From Phytoactinopolyspora endophytica (GTDB taxonomy: Bacteria; Actinomycetota; Actinomycetes; Jiangellales; Jiangellaceae), in NCBI RefSeq assembly GCF_004138495.1, contig NZ_ML142851.1, positions 33,316 through 42,863 on the forward strand: 9,548 nt of DNA, read 5' to 3'. The translations under genes were made by a program, and so were the position numbers. Below the pieces are notes generated by a model, which did not search any database, was not told the DNA's origin, and was given only the letters and a program-made list of their open reading frames with translations. Positions 1 to 5,589 of this stretch are shown here, piece by piece; within the stretch, counting starts at the first letter, position 1; each line of letters opens with the position of its first letter.

Positions 1-2
1 AA

Positions 3-1064
3 GGGCCACTGGTCGAGGGCGCGGCCGATGCCGTCCGGGCACGCGGCATCGCGTGCTTCGGGCCGTCCGCACAGGCCGCTCGCCTCGAGGGTTCAAAGGC
101 ATTCGCCAAAGAGGTCATGGCAGCCGCCAATGTCCCCACCGCGATGGCGGTCGTCTGCGACACGCCGGAACAAGTCGCTGACGCCCTGGACCGCTTCGGC
201 GCCCCGTACGTCGTCAAGGACGACGGGCTCGCTGCGGGCAAGGGTGTGGTGGTGACCCGCGACCGCGACGCGGCTCTCGCCCACGCTCAGGCGTGCGGCA
301 CCGTCGTCATCGAGGAGTTCCTCGACGGTCCCGAGGTCTCGCTCTTCTGCGTCACCGACGGCGAGACCGTCATTCCGTTCCCGCCCGCTCAGGATTTCAA
401 ACGCGCCTACGACGGCGACGCCGGGCCGAACACCGGCGGCATGGGTGCCTACTCGCCGTTGCCGTGGACGCCGGAGACCTTCGTCGACGATGTGCTCGAC
501 CGCGTCGTGCGCCCGACCGTCGCCGAGATGTACCGTCGCGGCACTCCGTTCGTCGGTGCCCTGTACACCGGCCTGGCGATCAGCTCACGCGGCATACGCG
601 TGGTCGAGTTCAACGCCCGGTTCGGCGATCCGGATATTCAGCCGGTGTTCGCCCGGCTCCGTTCCGGTCTCGGTGGATTGCTGCTCGCGGCTGCCACCGG
701 CACGCTCGCCGAGCATCCCGGCCCACGCTGGGACGACCGCGCGGCGGTCAGCGTCGTGGTCGCGGCCGAGGGCTACCCCGAAGCGCCACGCAAGGGGGAC
801 CTCGTCGTCGGTCTGGATGATGCCGCGGCGTTGCCGGACGTCGAGATCTTGCATGCCGGGACCCGGGTCGACTCCGCGGGAGCCGTCGTGTCCAGCGGCG
901 GACGAGTACTCTCCGTCACAGGCCTGGGCGACGATCTTGAAGAGGCCAGGTCGCACGCCTACGAAGGCGTCGGGAAGATCCAGCTGTCCGGCAGCCATCA
1001 CCGTTCCGACATCGGCCTAGCCGCCGCGCAAGGAGAGGTCCAACTGCCTGCGTCGTCGAGCTGA
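3..1064 (+). CDS. purD: Phosphoribosylamine-glycine ligase (GAR synthetase), 5'-truncated by the window edge
   Basis: PurD joins phosphoribosylamine and glycine using ATP to make glycinamide ribonucleotide, the second step of purine synthesis in the cytoplasm. The open frame enters from the left edge (first full codon at 3) and gives 353 residues. The family is usually about 420-430 residues, so roughly 70 N-terminal residues lie outside. The Met codon at 117 is internal, because upstream codons already read as PurD (CFGPSAQAARLEGSKAFAKE). ATP-grasp signatures are clear: VVKDDGLAAGKGVVV, EEFLDGPEVSLF, DGDAGPNTGGMGAYSPLP and VVEFNARFGD. The Glu and Asn of EFN, which bind Mg in characterised PurD, are present. 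The C-terminal domain ends normally (KIQLSG, SDIGLAAA). One oddity is DPDIQ where the family nearly always has DPETQ. Gene identity is secure. An 84-bp gap with a separate promoter-like box precedes folP. Confidence 0.96.
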   Translation, partial: GPLVEGAADAVRARGIACFGPSAQAARLEGSKAFAKEVMAAANVPTAMAVVCDTPEQVADALDRFGAPYVVKDDGLAAGKGVVVTRDRDAALAHAQACGTVVIEEFLDGPEVSLFCVTDGETVIPFPPAQDFKRAYDGDAGPNTGGMGAYSPLPWTPETFVDDVLDRVVRPTVAEMYRRGTPFVGALYTGLAISSRGIRVVEFNARFGDPDIQPVFARLRSGLGGLLLAAATGTLAEHPGPRWDDRAAVSVVVAAEGYPEAPRKGDLVVGLDDAAALPDVEILHAGTRVDSAGAVVSSGGRVLSVTGLGDDLEEARSHAYEGVGKIQLSGSHHRSDIGLAAAQGEVQLPASSS

Positions 1065-1136
1065 GTCTCACGAACAGCCGGCGGTCACACACGCCTGGTA
1101 CCCCCGCGCGCCCACACGGTGCCCGGGCTGACCCCG

Positions 1137-1142
1137 TAGCCT
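1137..1142 (+). promoter_or_regulatory. -10 box for a leaderless folP transcript
   Basis: TAGCCT fits the actinobacterial TANNNT -10 pattern and ends 6 nt before the GTG of folP, so transcription would begin at or next to the start codon. No Shine-Dalgarno sequence precedes that GTG, which supports leaderless initiation. No convincing -35 hexamer was found 16-19 bp upstream. This is inference from spacing only. Confidence 0.5.
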
Positions 1143-1148
1143 GTTGCG

Positions 1149-2021
1149 GTGAACACGCAGCGACGAGGAGAGCCGGCCGCATACGCCGCCGGACTTCCAC
1201 AACCTCAACGATGCTTGATCATGGGCGTCGTCAACGTCACGCCGGACTCGTTCTCCGACGGCGGTCTGTGGTTCGACCCGAAGCTCGCAGTGGACCACGG
1301 TTTCAGGCTGGCCGCGGAGGGCGCTGACATCGTCGATGTGGGCGGTGAGTCCACCCGTCCCGGAGCCAAGCGGCCGCCGATCGAGGAGGAACTGCGCAGG
1401 GTGGTGCCCGTCATCCGCGAGCTCGCCGCGGCCGGCCTCACAGTGTCCGTGGACACGATGCGCGCCGAGGTGGCCGAGCAGGCGCTGAAGGCCGGCGCGC
1501 ACCTGGTCAACGATGTCTCCGGTGGTCTCGCCGACCCGGACATCCTGCGGGTCGTCGCAGACGCGGGCGTTCCCGTCGTCCTGATGCACTGGCGCGGCCA
1601 CGCCGACCACATGCAGCAGCACACCACGTACACAGACGTCGTGACCGAGCTGATGCAGGAGCTCCGGCCGCGCGTGGATGCCGCTCTCGCCGCCGGCGTC
1701 GACACGGACAGGATCGTGATCGACCCGGGACTCGGCTTCGCCAAGACATGGGACCACAACTGGACCATCCTCAACCGTTTGCGCGAGATCGTCGACGCCG
1801 GTTACCCGGTCCTGGTCGCAGCGTCGCGCAAGACGTTCCTCGGCGAACTCCTGGCGGATCCCACCACGGGTGAGCGACGGCCGCCGGCGCAGCGCGACGC
1901 CGCCACCGCCGCGCTGACGATAACCAGCGCCCTCGACGGAGCCTGGTGCATCCGGGTCCACGAGGTACCCGCCAACATCGATGCCGTCCGGGTGGCCGCT
2001 CGGTTGGGAGCGGAGACGTGA
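1149..2021 (+). CDS. folP: Dihydropteroate synthase
   Basis: FolP condenses 6-hydroxymethyl-7,8-dihydropterin diphosphate with p-aminobenzoate to give 7,8-dihydropteroate; it is the sulfonamide target. The 290-residue product is a normal-length TIM-barrel enzyme. Visible family motifs in order: MGVVNVTPDSFSDGG (25-39), VDVGGESTRPGA (62-73, pterin/pyrophosphate loop), SVDT (100-103), NDVSGG (121-126), LMHWRG (145-150), IDPGLGFAKT (191-200), ASRKTFLG (225-232) and RVHE (269-272). The Asn, Asp, Lys and Arg-x-His residues expected at the active site are present, so it should be functional. The GTG at 1149 was chosen because it follows a -10-like box by 6 nt and gives the usual N-terminal length; no Shine-Dalgarno is present. 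It heads the folP-folB-folK run, with an 88-bp gap before folB. folE, often just upstream in actinomycetes, is absent here and purD takes its place. It is most probably FolP1, not the divergent FolP2 paralogue, because it is linked to folB and folK. Confidence 0.97.
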   Translation: MNTQRRGEPAAYAAGLPQPQRCLIMGVVNVTPDSFSDGGLWFDPKLAVDHGFRLAAEGADIVDVGGESTRPGAKRPPIEEELRRVVPVIRELAAAGLTVSVDTMRAEVAEQALKAGAHLVNDVSGGLADPDILRVVADAGVPVVLMHWRGHADHMQQHTTYTDVVTELMQELRPRVDAALAAGVDTDRIVIDPGLGFAKTWDHNWTILNRLREIVDAGYPVLVAASRKTFLGELLADPTTGERRPPAQRDAATAALTITSALDGAWCIRVHEVPANIDAVRVAARLGAET

Positions 2022-2097
2022 AGAGCGAGCGGCTCCGAGGAGCTCTGAGTGGCCGATCCCACGCCCCCTGGGGCAGCGCACCGAACCCGTCTACGGC

Positions 2098-2103
2098 TAG
2101 GGT
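2098..2103 (+). promoter_or_regulatory. -10 box for a leaderless folB-folK transcript
   Basis: TAGGGT matches TANNNT and ends exactly 6 nt before the folB GTG, the same spacing as in front of folP. No Shine-Dalgarno lies before that GTG. The 88-bp folP-folB gap therefore probably holds a second promoter. No clear -35 element was seen. Confidence 0.5.
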
Positions 2104-2109
2104 CGTCTC

Positions 2110-2472
2110 GTGCCTGACCGGATCGAGTTGCGCGGTATCACCGCGCAGGGACGCCATGGCTGGTTCCCTCACGAGCAAGAACAGGGCCAGCCTTTCCTGG
2201 TCGACGTCGCATTGGCCGTCGATACACGTCCGGCGGCAGCAAGTGACGAATTGTCCGATACCGTCGACTACGGCACCCTTGCCGAACGTGTGGTCGACAT
2301 CGTCGAGGGGGATCCGGTCAAGCTGGTCGAGACTCTCGCCCAGCGGATCGCTGACATCTGCCTGGACGACATCCGGGTGGAAGAAGTCGAAGTGACCGTG
2401 CACAAGCCGCAGGCACCTACGACGGTGCCGGTCGGTGACGTGACCGTGACTATTCGAAGGGCCCGCAAGTGA
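2110..2472 (+). CDS. folB: Dihydroneopterin aldolase
   Basis: FolB cleaves 7,8-dihydroneopterin to 6-hydroxymethyl-7,8-dihydropterin and glycolaldehyde, supplying the substrate of the next gene's product. The 120-residue length is standard. Family hallmarks: GRHGWFPHEQEQGQPFLVD (14-32, with the HG pair and the pterin-binding Glu), D-x-R-PAAASDELSDTVDY (38-54), LVETLAQRIAD (72-82) and VTVHKP (96-101), where the conserved catalytic Lys is K99. All expected residues are intact. The enzyme is normally a cytoplasmic octamer. The GTG start sits 6 nt after TAGGGT and has no Shine-Dalgarno. The stop codon overlaps the folK start in GTGA, so the two are probably translationally coupled. Confidence 0.96.
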   Translation: MPDRIELRGITAQGRHGWFPHEQEQGQPFLVDVALAVDTRPAAASDELSDTVDYGTLAERVVDIVEGDPVKLVETLAQRIADICLDDIRVEEVEVTVHKPQAPTTVPVGDVTVTIRRARK

Positions 2473-3035
2473 GCAATGTTCCCAACCCCAACGTGGTCGA
2501 CGCCGACACCCTGACGGGCGACCTCCGTCCGCTGCGACGGGCGGCGTACGCCCTTGGCAGCAATCTGGGTGACCGCCTCGACTTTCTGCAAGGCGCGGTC
2601 GACGCGCTCACCGACTCCCCGGAGATCGTCGCGGTGGCAGTCTCACCCGTGTACGAGACCGAGCCGGTAGGAGGTCCGGCGGACCAGCCGAAATTCCTCA
2701 ATGCGGTCCTCGTCGTGGATACGACGCTGTCGCCACGGTCGATGCTGGAGCGGGCGATGGCCACTGAGATCGCATACGGACGCACCAGAGAGGAAGCCAA
2801 CAGCTCCCGGACCCTCGACGTCGATGTTCTGGCGGTGGGCGACGTCACCGCAGACGACGACGACCTCAAAGTCCCGCATCCACGCCTGGCCGAACGTGCG
2901 TTCGTCCTCATGCCCTGGGCGGACGTCGATCCTGATTTCAACGTGCCTGGGCTTGGCAGCGTCGTCGAGCTGAGCTCCGCCGTCGACGCCACCGGCGTAC
3001 GACGCACCGACGACATGCTCGAGCTGCCTTCCTGA
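2469..3035 (+). CDS. folK: 2-amino-4-hydroxy-6-hydroxymethyldihydropteridine diphosphokinase (HPPK)
   Basis: FolK transfers pyrophosphate from ATP to 6-hydroxymethyl-7,8-dihydropterin, making the substrate of FolP. The product has 188 residues, slightly longer than the roughly 160-residue core because of a 24-residue N-terminal extension. Motifs seen: AYALGSNLGDR (26-36), PVYETEPVGG (60-69), QPKFLNAV (73-80), GRTREEANSSRTLDVDVL (104-121), with the two Mg-binding Asp in DVD, and VPHPRLAERAFVLMPW (135-150). The loop before RTLDVD lacks the RWGP sequence of the E. coli enzyme and is one residue shorter, a variation that may be ordinary in this phylum. The GTG start overlaps the folB stop by 4 nt. 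An ATG-initiated shorter form is not evident. A strong hairpin begins 5 nt after the stop. Confidence 0.95.
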   Translation: MSNVPNPNVVDADTLTGDLRPLRRAAYALGSNLGDRLDFLQGAVDALTDSPEIVAVAVSPVYETEPVGGPADQPKFLNAVLVVDTTLSPRSMLERAMATEIAYGRTREEANSSRTLDVDVLAVGDVTADDDDLKVPHPRLAERAFVLMPWADVDPDFNVPGLGSVVELSSAVDATGVRRTDDMLELPS

Positions 3036-3040
3036 CCGGC

Positions 3041-3065
3041 CGTGGCAGGGCAATGCTCTGCCACG
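3041..3065 (+). terminator. 11-bp-stem hairpin after folK (probable terminator or regulatory dyad)
   Basis: CGTGGCAGGGC (3041-3051) pairs with GCTCTGCCACG (3055-3065) around an AAT loop, with a single G-T wobble and no other mismatch. It begins 5 nt after the folK stop. No T-tract follows, but many high-GC actinobacterial terminators lack one. The right arm directly abuts the -10-like TAGGCT, so the dyad may instead be an operator or act as both. Confidence 0.6.
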
Positions 3066-3071
3066 TAGGCT
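3066..3071 (+). promoter_or_regulatory. -10 box for the DUF3180 gene
   Basis: TAGGCT matches TANNNT and lies 11 nt before the ATG at 3083. Transcription would start within a few bases of the ATG, again giving an almost leaderless mRNA. It touches the right arm of the preceding hairpin. No -35 was identified; that position falls inside the hairpin. Confidence 0.4.
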
Positions 3072-3082
3072 CGATCCCCACG

Positions 3083-3562
3083 ATGCAGAAGACGAAGATC
3101 GCAACGCTGGTGTGGGTCGGGCTGGTCGCCGCGCCGATCGGCTGGTCGATCAGTCGGCTCATCCAGGACTACTCGCACGAGTTGCCTCCCGTCCCCGTCT
3201 TGTTTCCGGTACTCGTAGCGCTGCTGGCTGCCGTGCTGTTCGTCGGTGCGTACGAGGTCAGAGGCTGGGTACGAGAACGCCGGCACGACCGCCACCTCGG
3301 GCCGCTCCGAGTGGCTCGGCTGCTCGCCCTGGCCAAGGCGGTCGAGCTGTTCGGTGCGGCCGTCGCGGGTGCCTACGTAGGTCTCGCCATCTTGGCCATG
3401 GATCATTTCTCCGTTCCGATGGGGCGTGACCGGTTCCTGATGGCCGGTACGGTCGTCGGCGCCTCAGCGCTGGCCACAGTGGCTGCCGTGGTGCTGGAGC
3501 GGGCATGCGTTGTACCCGCGGACGACGACGAGCCCCGCATCGAAGGCAACAGCGAGGACTGA
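3083..3562 (+). CDS. DUF3180-family integral membrane protein
   Basis: This 159-residue protein belongs to the actinobacterial DUF3180 family by position after folK, size and layout; its biochemical role is not known. Four hydrophobic segments are visible at about 6-26, 37-57, 82-106 and 119-138. A basic loop (RGWVRERRHDRH, 60-71) lies between helices 2 and 3, and the tail is acidic (DDDEPRIEGNSED). By the positive-inside rule the Arg-rich loop should be cytoplasmic. The conserved-looking stretch LRVARLLALAKAVELFGAAVAGAYVG opens helix 3. The ATG at 3083 is preferred over an in-frame upstream codon at 3053 because the latter lies inside the loop of the hairpin and upstream of the -10 box. The gene may share a physiological link with folate synthesis through its constant neighbourhood, but that is inference. 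It could be co-transcribed with folK only if the hairpin does not terminate. Confidence 0.88.
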   Translation: MQKTKIATLVWVGLVAAPIGWSISRLIQDYSHELPPVPVLFPVLVALLAAVLFVGAYEVRGWVRERRHDRHLGPLRVARLLALAKAVELFGAAVAGAYVGLAILAMDHFSVPMGRDRFLMAGTVVGASALATVAAVVLERACVVPADDDEPRIEGNSED

Positions 3563-3586
3563 CACGCGGTCGAAATCGAGATGCCC

Positions 3587-3629
3587 GTCTGCCCTCGACG
3601 GCCGAACGCCGGGCCGCCGGGAGGCAGAC
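3587..3629 (+). terminator. Two-tier hairpin after the DUF3180 gene
   Basis: GTCTGCC (3587-3593) pairs with GGCAGAC (3623-3629), and inside it CGGCC (3599-3603) pairs with GGCCG (3612-3616). A short unpaired interval separates the two stems. It starts 24 nt after the DUF3180 stop and precedes the next gene's promoter, which suits a terminator. There is no T-tract, so the role is inferred. Confidence 0.42.
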
Positions 3630-3696
3630 CTGAGCGACTCCTTCAGACGCATGGTGGACATGTCCGCTTACGAGTCGATATAGCGCGTTCAAGCGA

Positions 3697-3725
3697 TCGA
3701 CAATAGGACAGTCGGCCCATATTCT
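3697..3725 (+). promoter_or_regulatory. Housekeeping sigma-type promoter for the CAP-domain gene
   Basis: TCGACA (3697-3702; 5 of 6 to TTGACA) and TATTCT (3720-3725; 4 of 6 to TATAAT) are separated by the ideal 17 bp. The predicted start near 3732 would give a 5' leader of about 60 nt containing the Shine-Dalgarno of the next gene. This is the best-formed two-element promoter in the window, but it was judged by eye only. Confidence 0.5.
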
Positions 3726-3779
3726 TCCCAGCTCCGCAGGTGTAACGTCCGGTGCTTGGAGCGACATCCGGGGAAGGGT

Positions 3780-3784
3780 AGGGG
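3780..3784 (+). promoter_or_regulatory. Shine-Dalgarno that fixes the CAP gene start
   Basis: AGGGG lies 7 nt before the GTG at 3792. An in-frame TTG at 3756 would extend the protein by 12 residues but has no comparable site, so 3792 is preferred. Confidence 0.55.
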
Positions 3785-3791
3785 AAAACCG

Positions 3792-4829
3792 GTGGAGAAC
3801 GAACAGCCTCGCCACCGCAAGTCTTCGCTGATCGCTGCACGTATTCGATTCACCGCGGCGGTCGTCGTACCGCTCACTGTGATGACGAGCACGTACGTAG
3901 CGCTACGCGAGTATGAGCCGGCAGCCGAGGATGGCCAAGCGCAGAGTGGCCCTGCGAAGCACTCCAACGCCGCGCTCGTGTCCGACGACGATGAACTCGG
4001 GGGGCCAAGTGAGACCAGCACGCAGCCTCCGTCGTCGGACAACCTGACGACGAGACCGACGAACGACGATCCGACGGCCGAGGAGGGGCCTTCCGGCGGG
4101 GCCTCCGCCGACGACGACTCGACCGGTGATTCGCCGCCCGACCCGCGGTCGACGAACGAGGGACGAGGAAGGGCCCGGGAAGGGGTGACGCCATCGGAGC
4201 CCAGCCCTGATCCCGAGGAGACGCGCTCGACGCGGAAGTCGTCTGGGCCCACGCATGAGCCGGACGATCCCCGGCCGCCCAGCGAACCAGACCCACCGGC
4301 TGACCCACCGACGGCGACGGCCACACCGGAGCCGAGCAGCACCTCGACGGTGCCGCCGAGGCCGACCGCGACACCTGAGCCGACCGCGACGCCGGAGCCG
4401 GACCCGACGCTCAGCCCAAGCGACCCGCCACGGCGGTTGCCTCCCGATCTCACCCGCGCCGAGCAAGCCGTGCTCGACGCGACGAACGAGGTTCGACGGG
4501 AGATCGGCTGTCCCGTTCTCCGCGTCGACCCCGAACTGACCGATGCGGCTCGCGCACACAGTGCCCGTATGCGTAGCGACCGCTTCTACTCGCACGTCGG
4601 TCCCGATGGTCAGGGACCTCAGGATCGCGCACGGGCCGCGGGCTATGAGGCGGATGTAGACGAGAACATCGCCCGGGGCACCCGCCGGGGCAGGGCCGTC
4701 GTCGATCGGTGGATGCGCGATCCCGACGCACGCAGGACCATCTCCGATTGCGAGAGCAGAAGCGTCGGTATCGGTGGCGAGACAGGCTTGTTCACCAGCT
4801 GGTGGACTCAGGTACTCGGGCAGCGGTGA
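3792..4829 (+). CDS. Membrane-anchored extracellular CAP (SCP/YkwD-type) domain protein
   Basis: The 345-residue product has three parts. Residues 1-40 are a basic start (RHRK...ARIR) followed by a hydrophobic stretch (FTAAVVVPLTVMTSTYVAL) that looks like a signal anchor or uncleaved signal peptide. Residues 41-218 are a low-complexity Pro/Ser/Thr/Asp/Glu stalk with short TATPEP repeats. Residues 220-343 form a CAP domain: EQAVLDATNEVRREIG, AARAHSARM (H256), FYSHVGPDGQGPQDRARAAGY (H268), ENIARG (E291), VVDRWM and TSWWTQVLG. The two His and Glu of the bacterial CAP cavity are present. Cys240 and Cys320 could form a disulfide, consistent with export. Bacterial CAP proteins are surface or secreted proteins whose molecular function is mostly unsettled; lipid or cell-wall association is possible. 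It appears monocistronic, with its own promoter, and a hairpin separates it from tetR. Confidence 0.9.
   Translation: MENEQPRHRKSSLIAARIRFTAAVVVPLTVMTSTYVALREYEPAAEDGQAQSGPAKHSNAALVSDDDELGGPSETSTQPPSSDNLTTRPTNDDPTAEEGPSGGASADDDSTGDSPPDPRSTNEGRGRAREGVTPSEPSPDPEETRSTRKSSGPTHEPDDPRPPSEPDPPADPPTATATPEPSSTSTVPPRPTATPEPTATPEPDPTLSPSDPPRRLPPDLTRAEQAVLDATNEVRREIGCPVLRVDPELTDAARAHSARMRSDRFYSHVGPDGQGPQDRARAAGYEADVDENIARGTRRGRAVVDRWMRDPDARRTISDCESRSVGIGGETGLFTSWWTQVLGQR
4362..4397 (+). repeat. Two tandem 18-bp units encoding PTATPE
   Basis: CCGACCGCGACACCTGAG (4362-4379) is followed directly by CCGACCGCGACGCCGGAG (4380-4397), differing at three third-codon positions. The repeats lie in the disordered stalk of the CAP protein, and a further partial copy precedes them (TATATPEP near 4315-4332). 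Such in-frame units can expand or contract and alter stalk length. Confidence 0.7.
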
Positions 4830-4842
4830 CGTGGCCTGTTCC

Positions 4843-4863
4843 CGTCGGCGACCAATGCCGATG
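4843..4863 (+). terminator. 7-bp hairpin between the CAP gene and tetR
   Basis: CGTCGGC (4843-4849) pairs with GCCGATG (4857-4863), with one G-T wobble, around a 7-nt loop. It starts 13 nt after the CAP stop. No T-tract follows. It could be a weak terminator or a dyad bound by the adjacent TetR protein; the sequence does not decide. Confidence 0.3.
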
Positions 4864-4875
4864 TTGCGTCCTCTG

Positions 4876-4881
4876 TATCAT
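4876..4881 (+). promoter_or_regulatory. -10 box for a nearly leaderless tetR transcript
   Basis: TATCAT matches TANNNT (4 of 6 to TATAAT) and ends 8 nt before the tetR ATG. No Shine-Dalgarno lies between, consistent with a leaderless message. No -35 at the usual distance was recognised. Confidence 0.4.
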
Positions 4882-4889
4882 CACATCCG

Positions 4890-5483
4890 ATGAAAGCCGA
4901 GCGAGGTCGAAGAGAACGCAAGAAGATCGAGGCGATGCGTCACATTCAGCGTGTGGCACTCGACTTGTTCGACGCGGACGGCTATGCCAACGTCACCATC
5001 GAGCGGATCGCCGCCGAGGCCGAGGTCTCGCCGAGTTCGGTGTACCGCTACTTCGGCACGAAAGAGCGAATCGTCGTCCATGACGAGTACGACCCTCATT
5101 TCATCGAGGCCTTCGACCAGGCGATCGCCGCCCATGACCCGGTCGCCGCCCTCAAGGAGACCCTCTCAGTGGTCTTTCGTCAGGTTCTGCGCGAGGACGA
5201 AGAGCTGATTCGGCGGCGGATGCGCTACACCATGGGTGAGCCATCCGTGCGCAGTCAGATGCTCCGCGACGCGGAGGAGATCGAGATACAGCTCGGGGAG
5301 ATCATCGCCCGCCGTACCGGCCGGCCCGCGGACGATTTGGACGTCCGGGTGGTGACGGCGGCGATCACCCGCGCATTCATGGCGGCATTGACGTACTGGC
5401 ATGAGTCGGGTTACCGGGAGTCTCTGGACGAGATTCTCGACCGCACGCTCACGATCGTCGGGCGCGGATTGACACTCGACTAA
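4890..5483 (+). CDS. TetR/AcrR-family transcriptional regulator
   Basis: This 197-residue protein has the standard TetR layout. Residues 1-20 are a highly basic arm. Residues 18-64 form the three-helix DNA-binding domain, with the typical run ALDLFDADGYANVTIERIA followed by the helix-turn-helix AEVSPSSVYRYFGTKERIV. The remaining 130 or so residues form the helical ligand-binding/dimerisation domain, which has no recognisable ligand signature. It is expected to repress its targets as a dimer and release DNA on binding a small molecule. No obvious target is encoded next to it: the upstream CAP gene and the downstream DUF2786 gene are both in the same direction, and classical divergent partners are absent. 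An imperfect dyad at 4843-4863 and an inverted repeat at 5499-5529 are candidate operators. The ATG was chosen because it starts the basic arm just after the -10 box. Confidence 0.92.
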   Translation: MKAERGRRERKKIEAMRHIQRVALDLFDADGYANVTIERIAAEAEVSPSSVYRYFGTKERIVVHDEYDPHFIEAFDQAIAAHDPVAALKETLSVVFRQVLREDEELIRRRMRYTMGEPSVRSQMLRDAEEIEIQLGEIIARRTGRPADDLDVRVVTAAITRAFMAALTYWHESGYRESLDEILDRTLTIVGRGLTLD

Positions 5484-5488
5484 GGTGA

Positions 5489-5497
5489 TTTTCCACA
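5489..5497 (+). promoter_or_regulatory. DnaA-box-like 9-mer (one mismatch)
   Basis: TTTTCCACA differs from the DnaA consensus TTATCCACA at one position. It begins 6 nt after the tetR stop, on the same strand as the perfect box 41 bp downstream (start to start), close to four helical turns. On its own it would be unremarkable; the pairing is what supports it. Confidence 0.45.
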
Positions 5498-5498
5498 G

Positions 5499-5529
5499 CT
5501 TGGCGCCCGCCACGAGCGTGCGCGCCAAG
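5499..5529 (+). repeat. Inverted repeat between the two DnaA-like boxes
   Basis: CTTGGCGC (5499-5506) and GCGCCAAG (5522-5529) are perfect 8-bp arms. Inside, CACG (5511-5514) and CGTG (5517-5520) form a second small dyad. The element starts 15 nt after the tetR stop. It may be a terminator for tetR (only TT follows) or a protein-binding dyad. The two DnaA-like 9-mers sit almost directly against its outer edges. Confidence 0.6.
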
Positions 5530-5538
5530 TTATCCACA
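5530..5538 (+). promoter_or_regulatory. Perfect consensus DnaA box
   Basis: TTATCCACA is the canonical high-affinity DnaA 9-mer. It lies in the tetR-DUF2786 intergenic region, 51 bp before the DUF2786 ATG, immediately after the inverted repeat. A single perfect 9-mer could be chance, but in GC-rich DNA this AT-containing word is uncommon, and a one-mismatch partner lies nearby. It could regulate the downstream gene or titrate DnaA. It is not an origin on this evidence, because there is no box cluster, AT-rich unwinding region or dnaA/dnaN gene. Confidence 0.55.
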
Positions 5539-5577
5539 CTACGGGTCTGCGGCTGCTCCGGCCGGCCGAGAATGGTC

Positions 5578-5583
5578 AAGATA
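5578..5583 (+). promoter_or_regulatory. Weak -10-like hexamer before the DUF2786 gene
   Basis: CAAGAT ends 6 nt before the ATG at 5590, the same spacing as for folP and folB, but its first base departs from TANNNT. It is listed because no Shine-Dalgarno precedes the ATG and the spacing suggests a leaderless message. Confidence 0.25.
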
Positions 5584-5589
5584 GCCCGC

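Noticed and set aside
1204..1221. CCTCAACGATGCTTGATC resembling a SoxR box
   Set aside because: It lies within the folP coding sequence and the right arm lacks the terminal AGG; best explained by chance codon content.
2022..2109. Short dyads GCTCC/GGAGC (2032-2043) and GCCCC/GGGGC (2063-2074) as a folP terminator
   Set aside because: Loops of only 2 nt and 4-5-bp stems, no T-tract; typical background in GC-rich DNA.
3689..4453. Long Gly/Ser/Val-rich minus-strand open frame opposite the CAP gene
   Set aside because: It is the antisense image of the Pro/Thr/Asp-rich stalk; low complexity, no family motif, and the + strand frame has a clear CAP domain, promoter and Shine-Dalgarno.
5530..5538. 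Replication origin
   Set aside because: Only two boxes, no AT-rich unwinding region and no dnaA, dnaN, rpmH or gidA neighbours; a regulatory or titration role is more reasonable.
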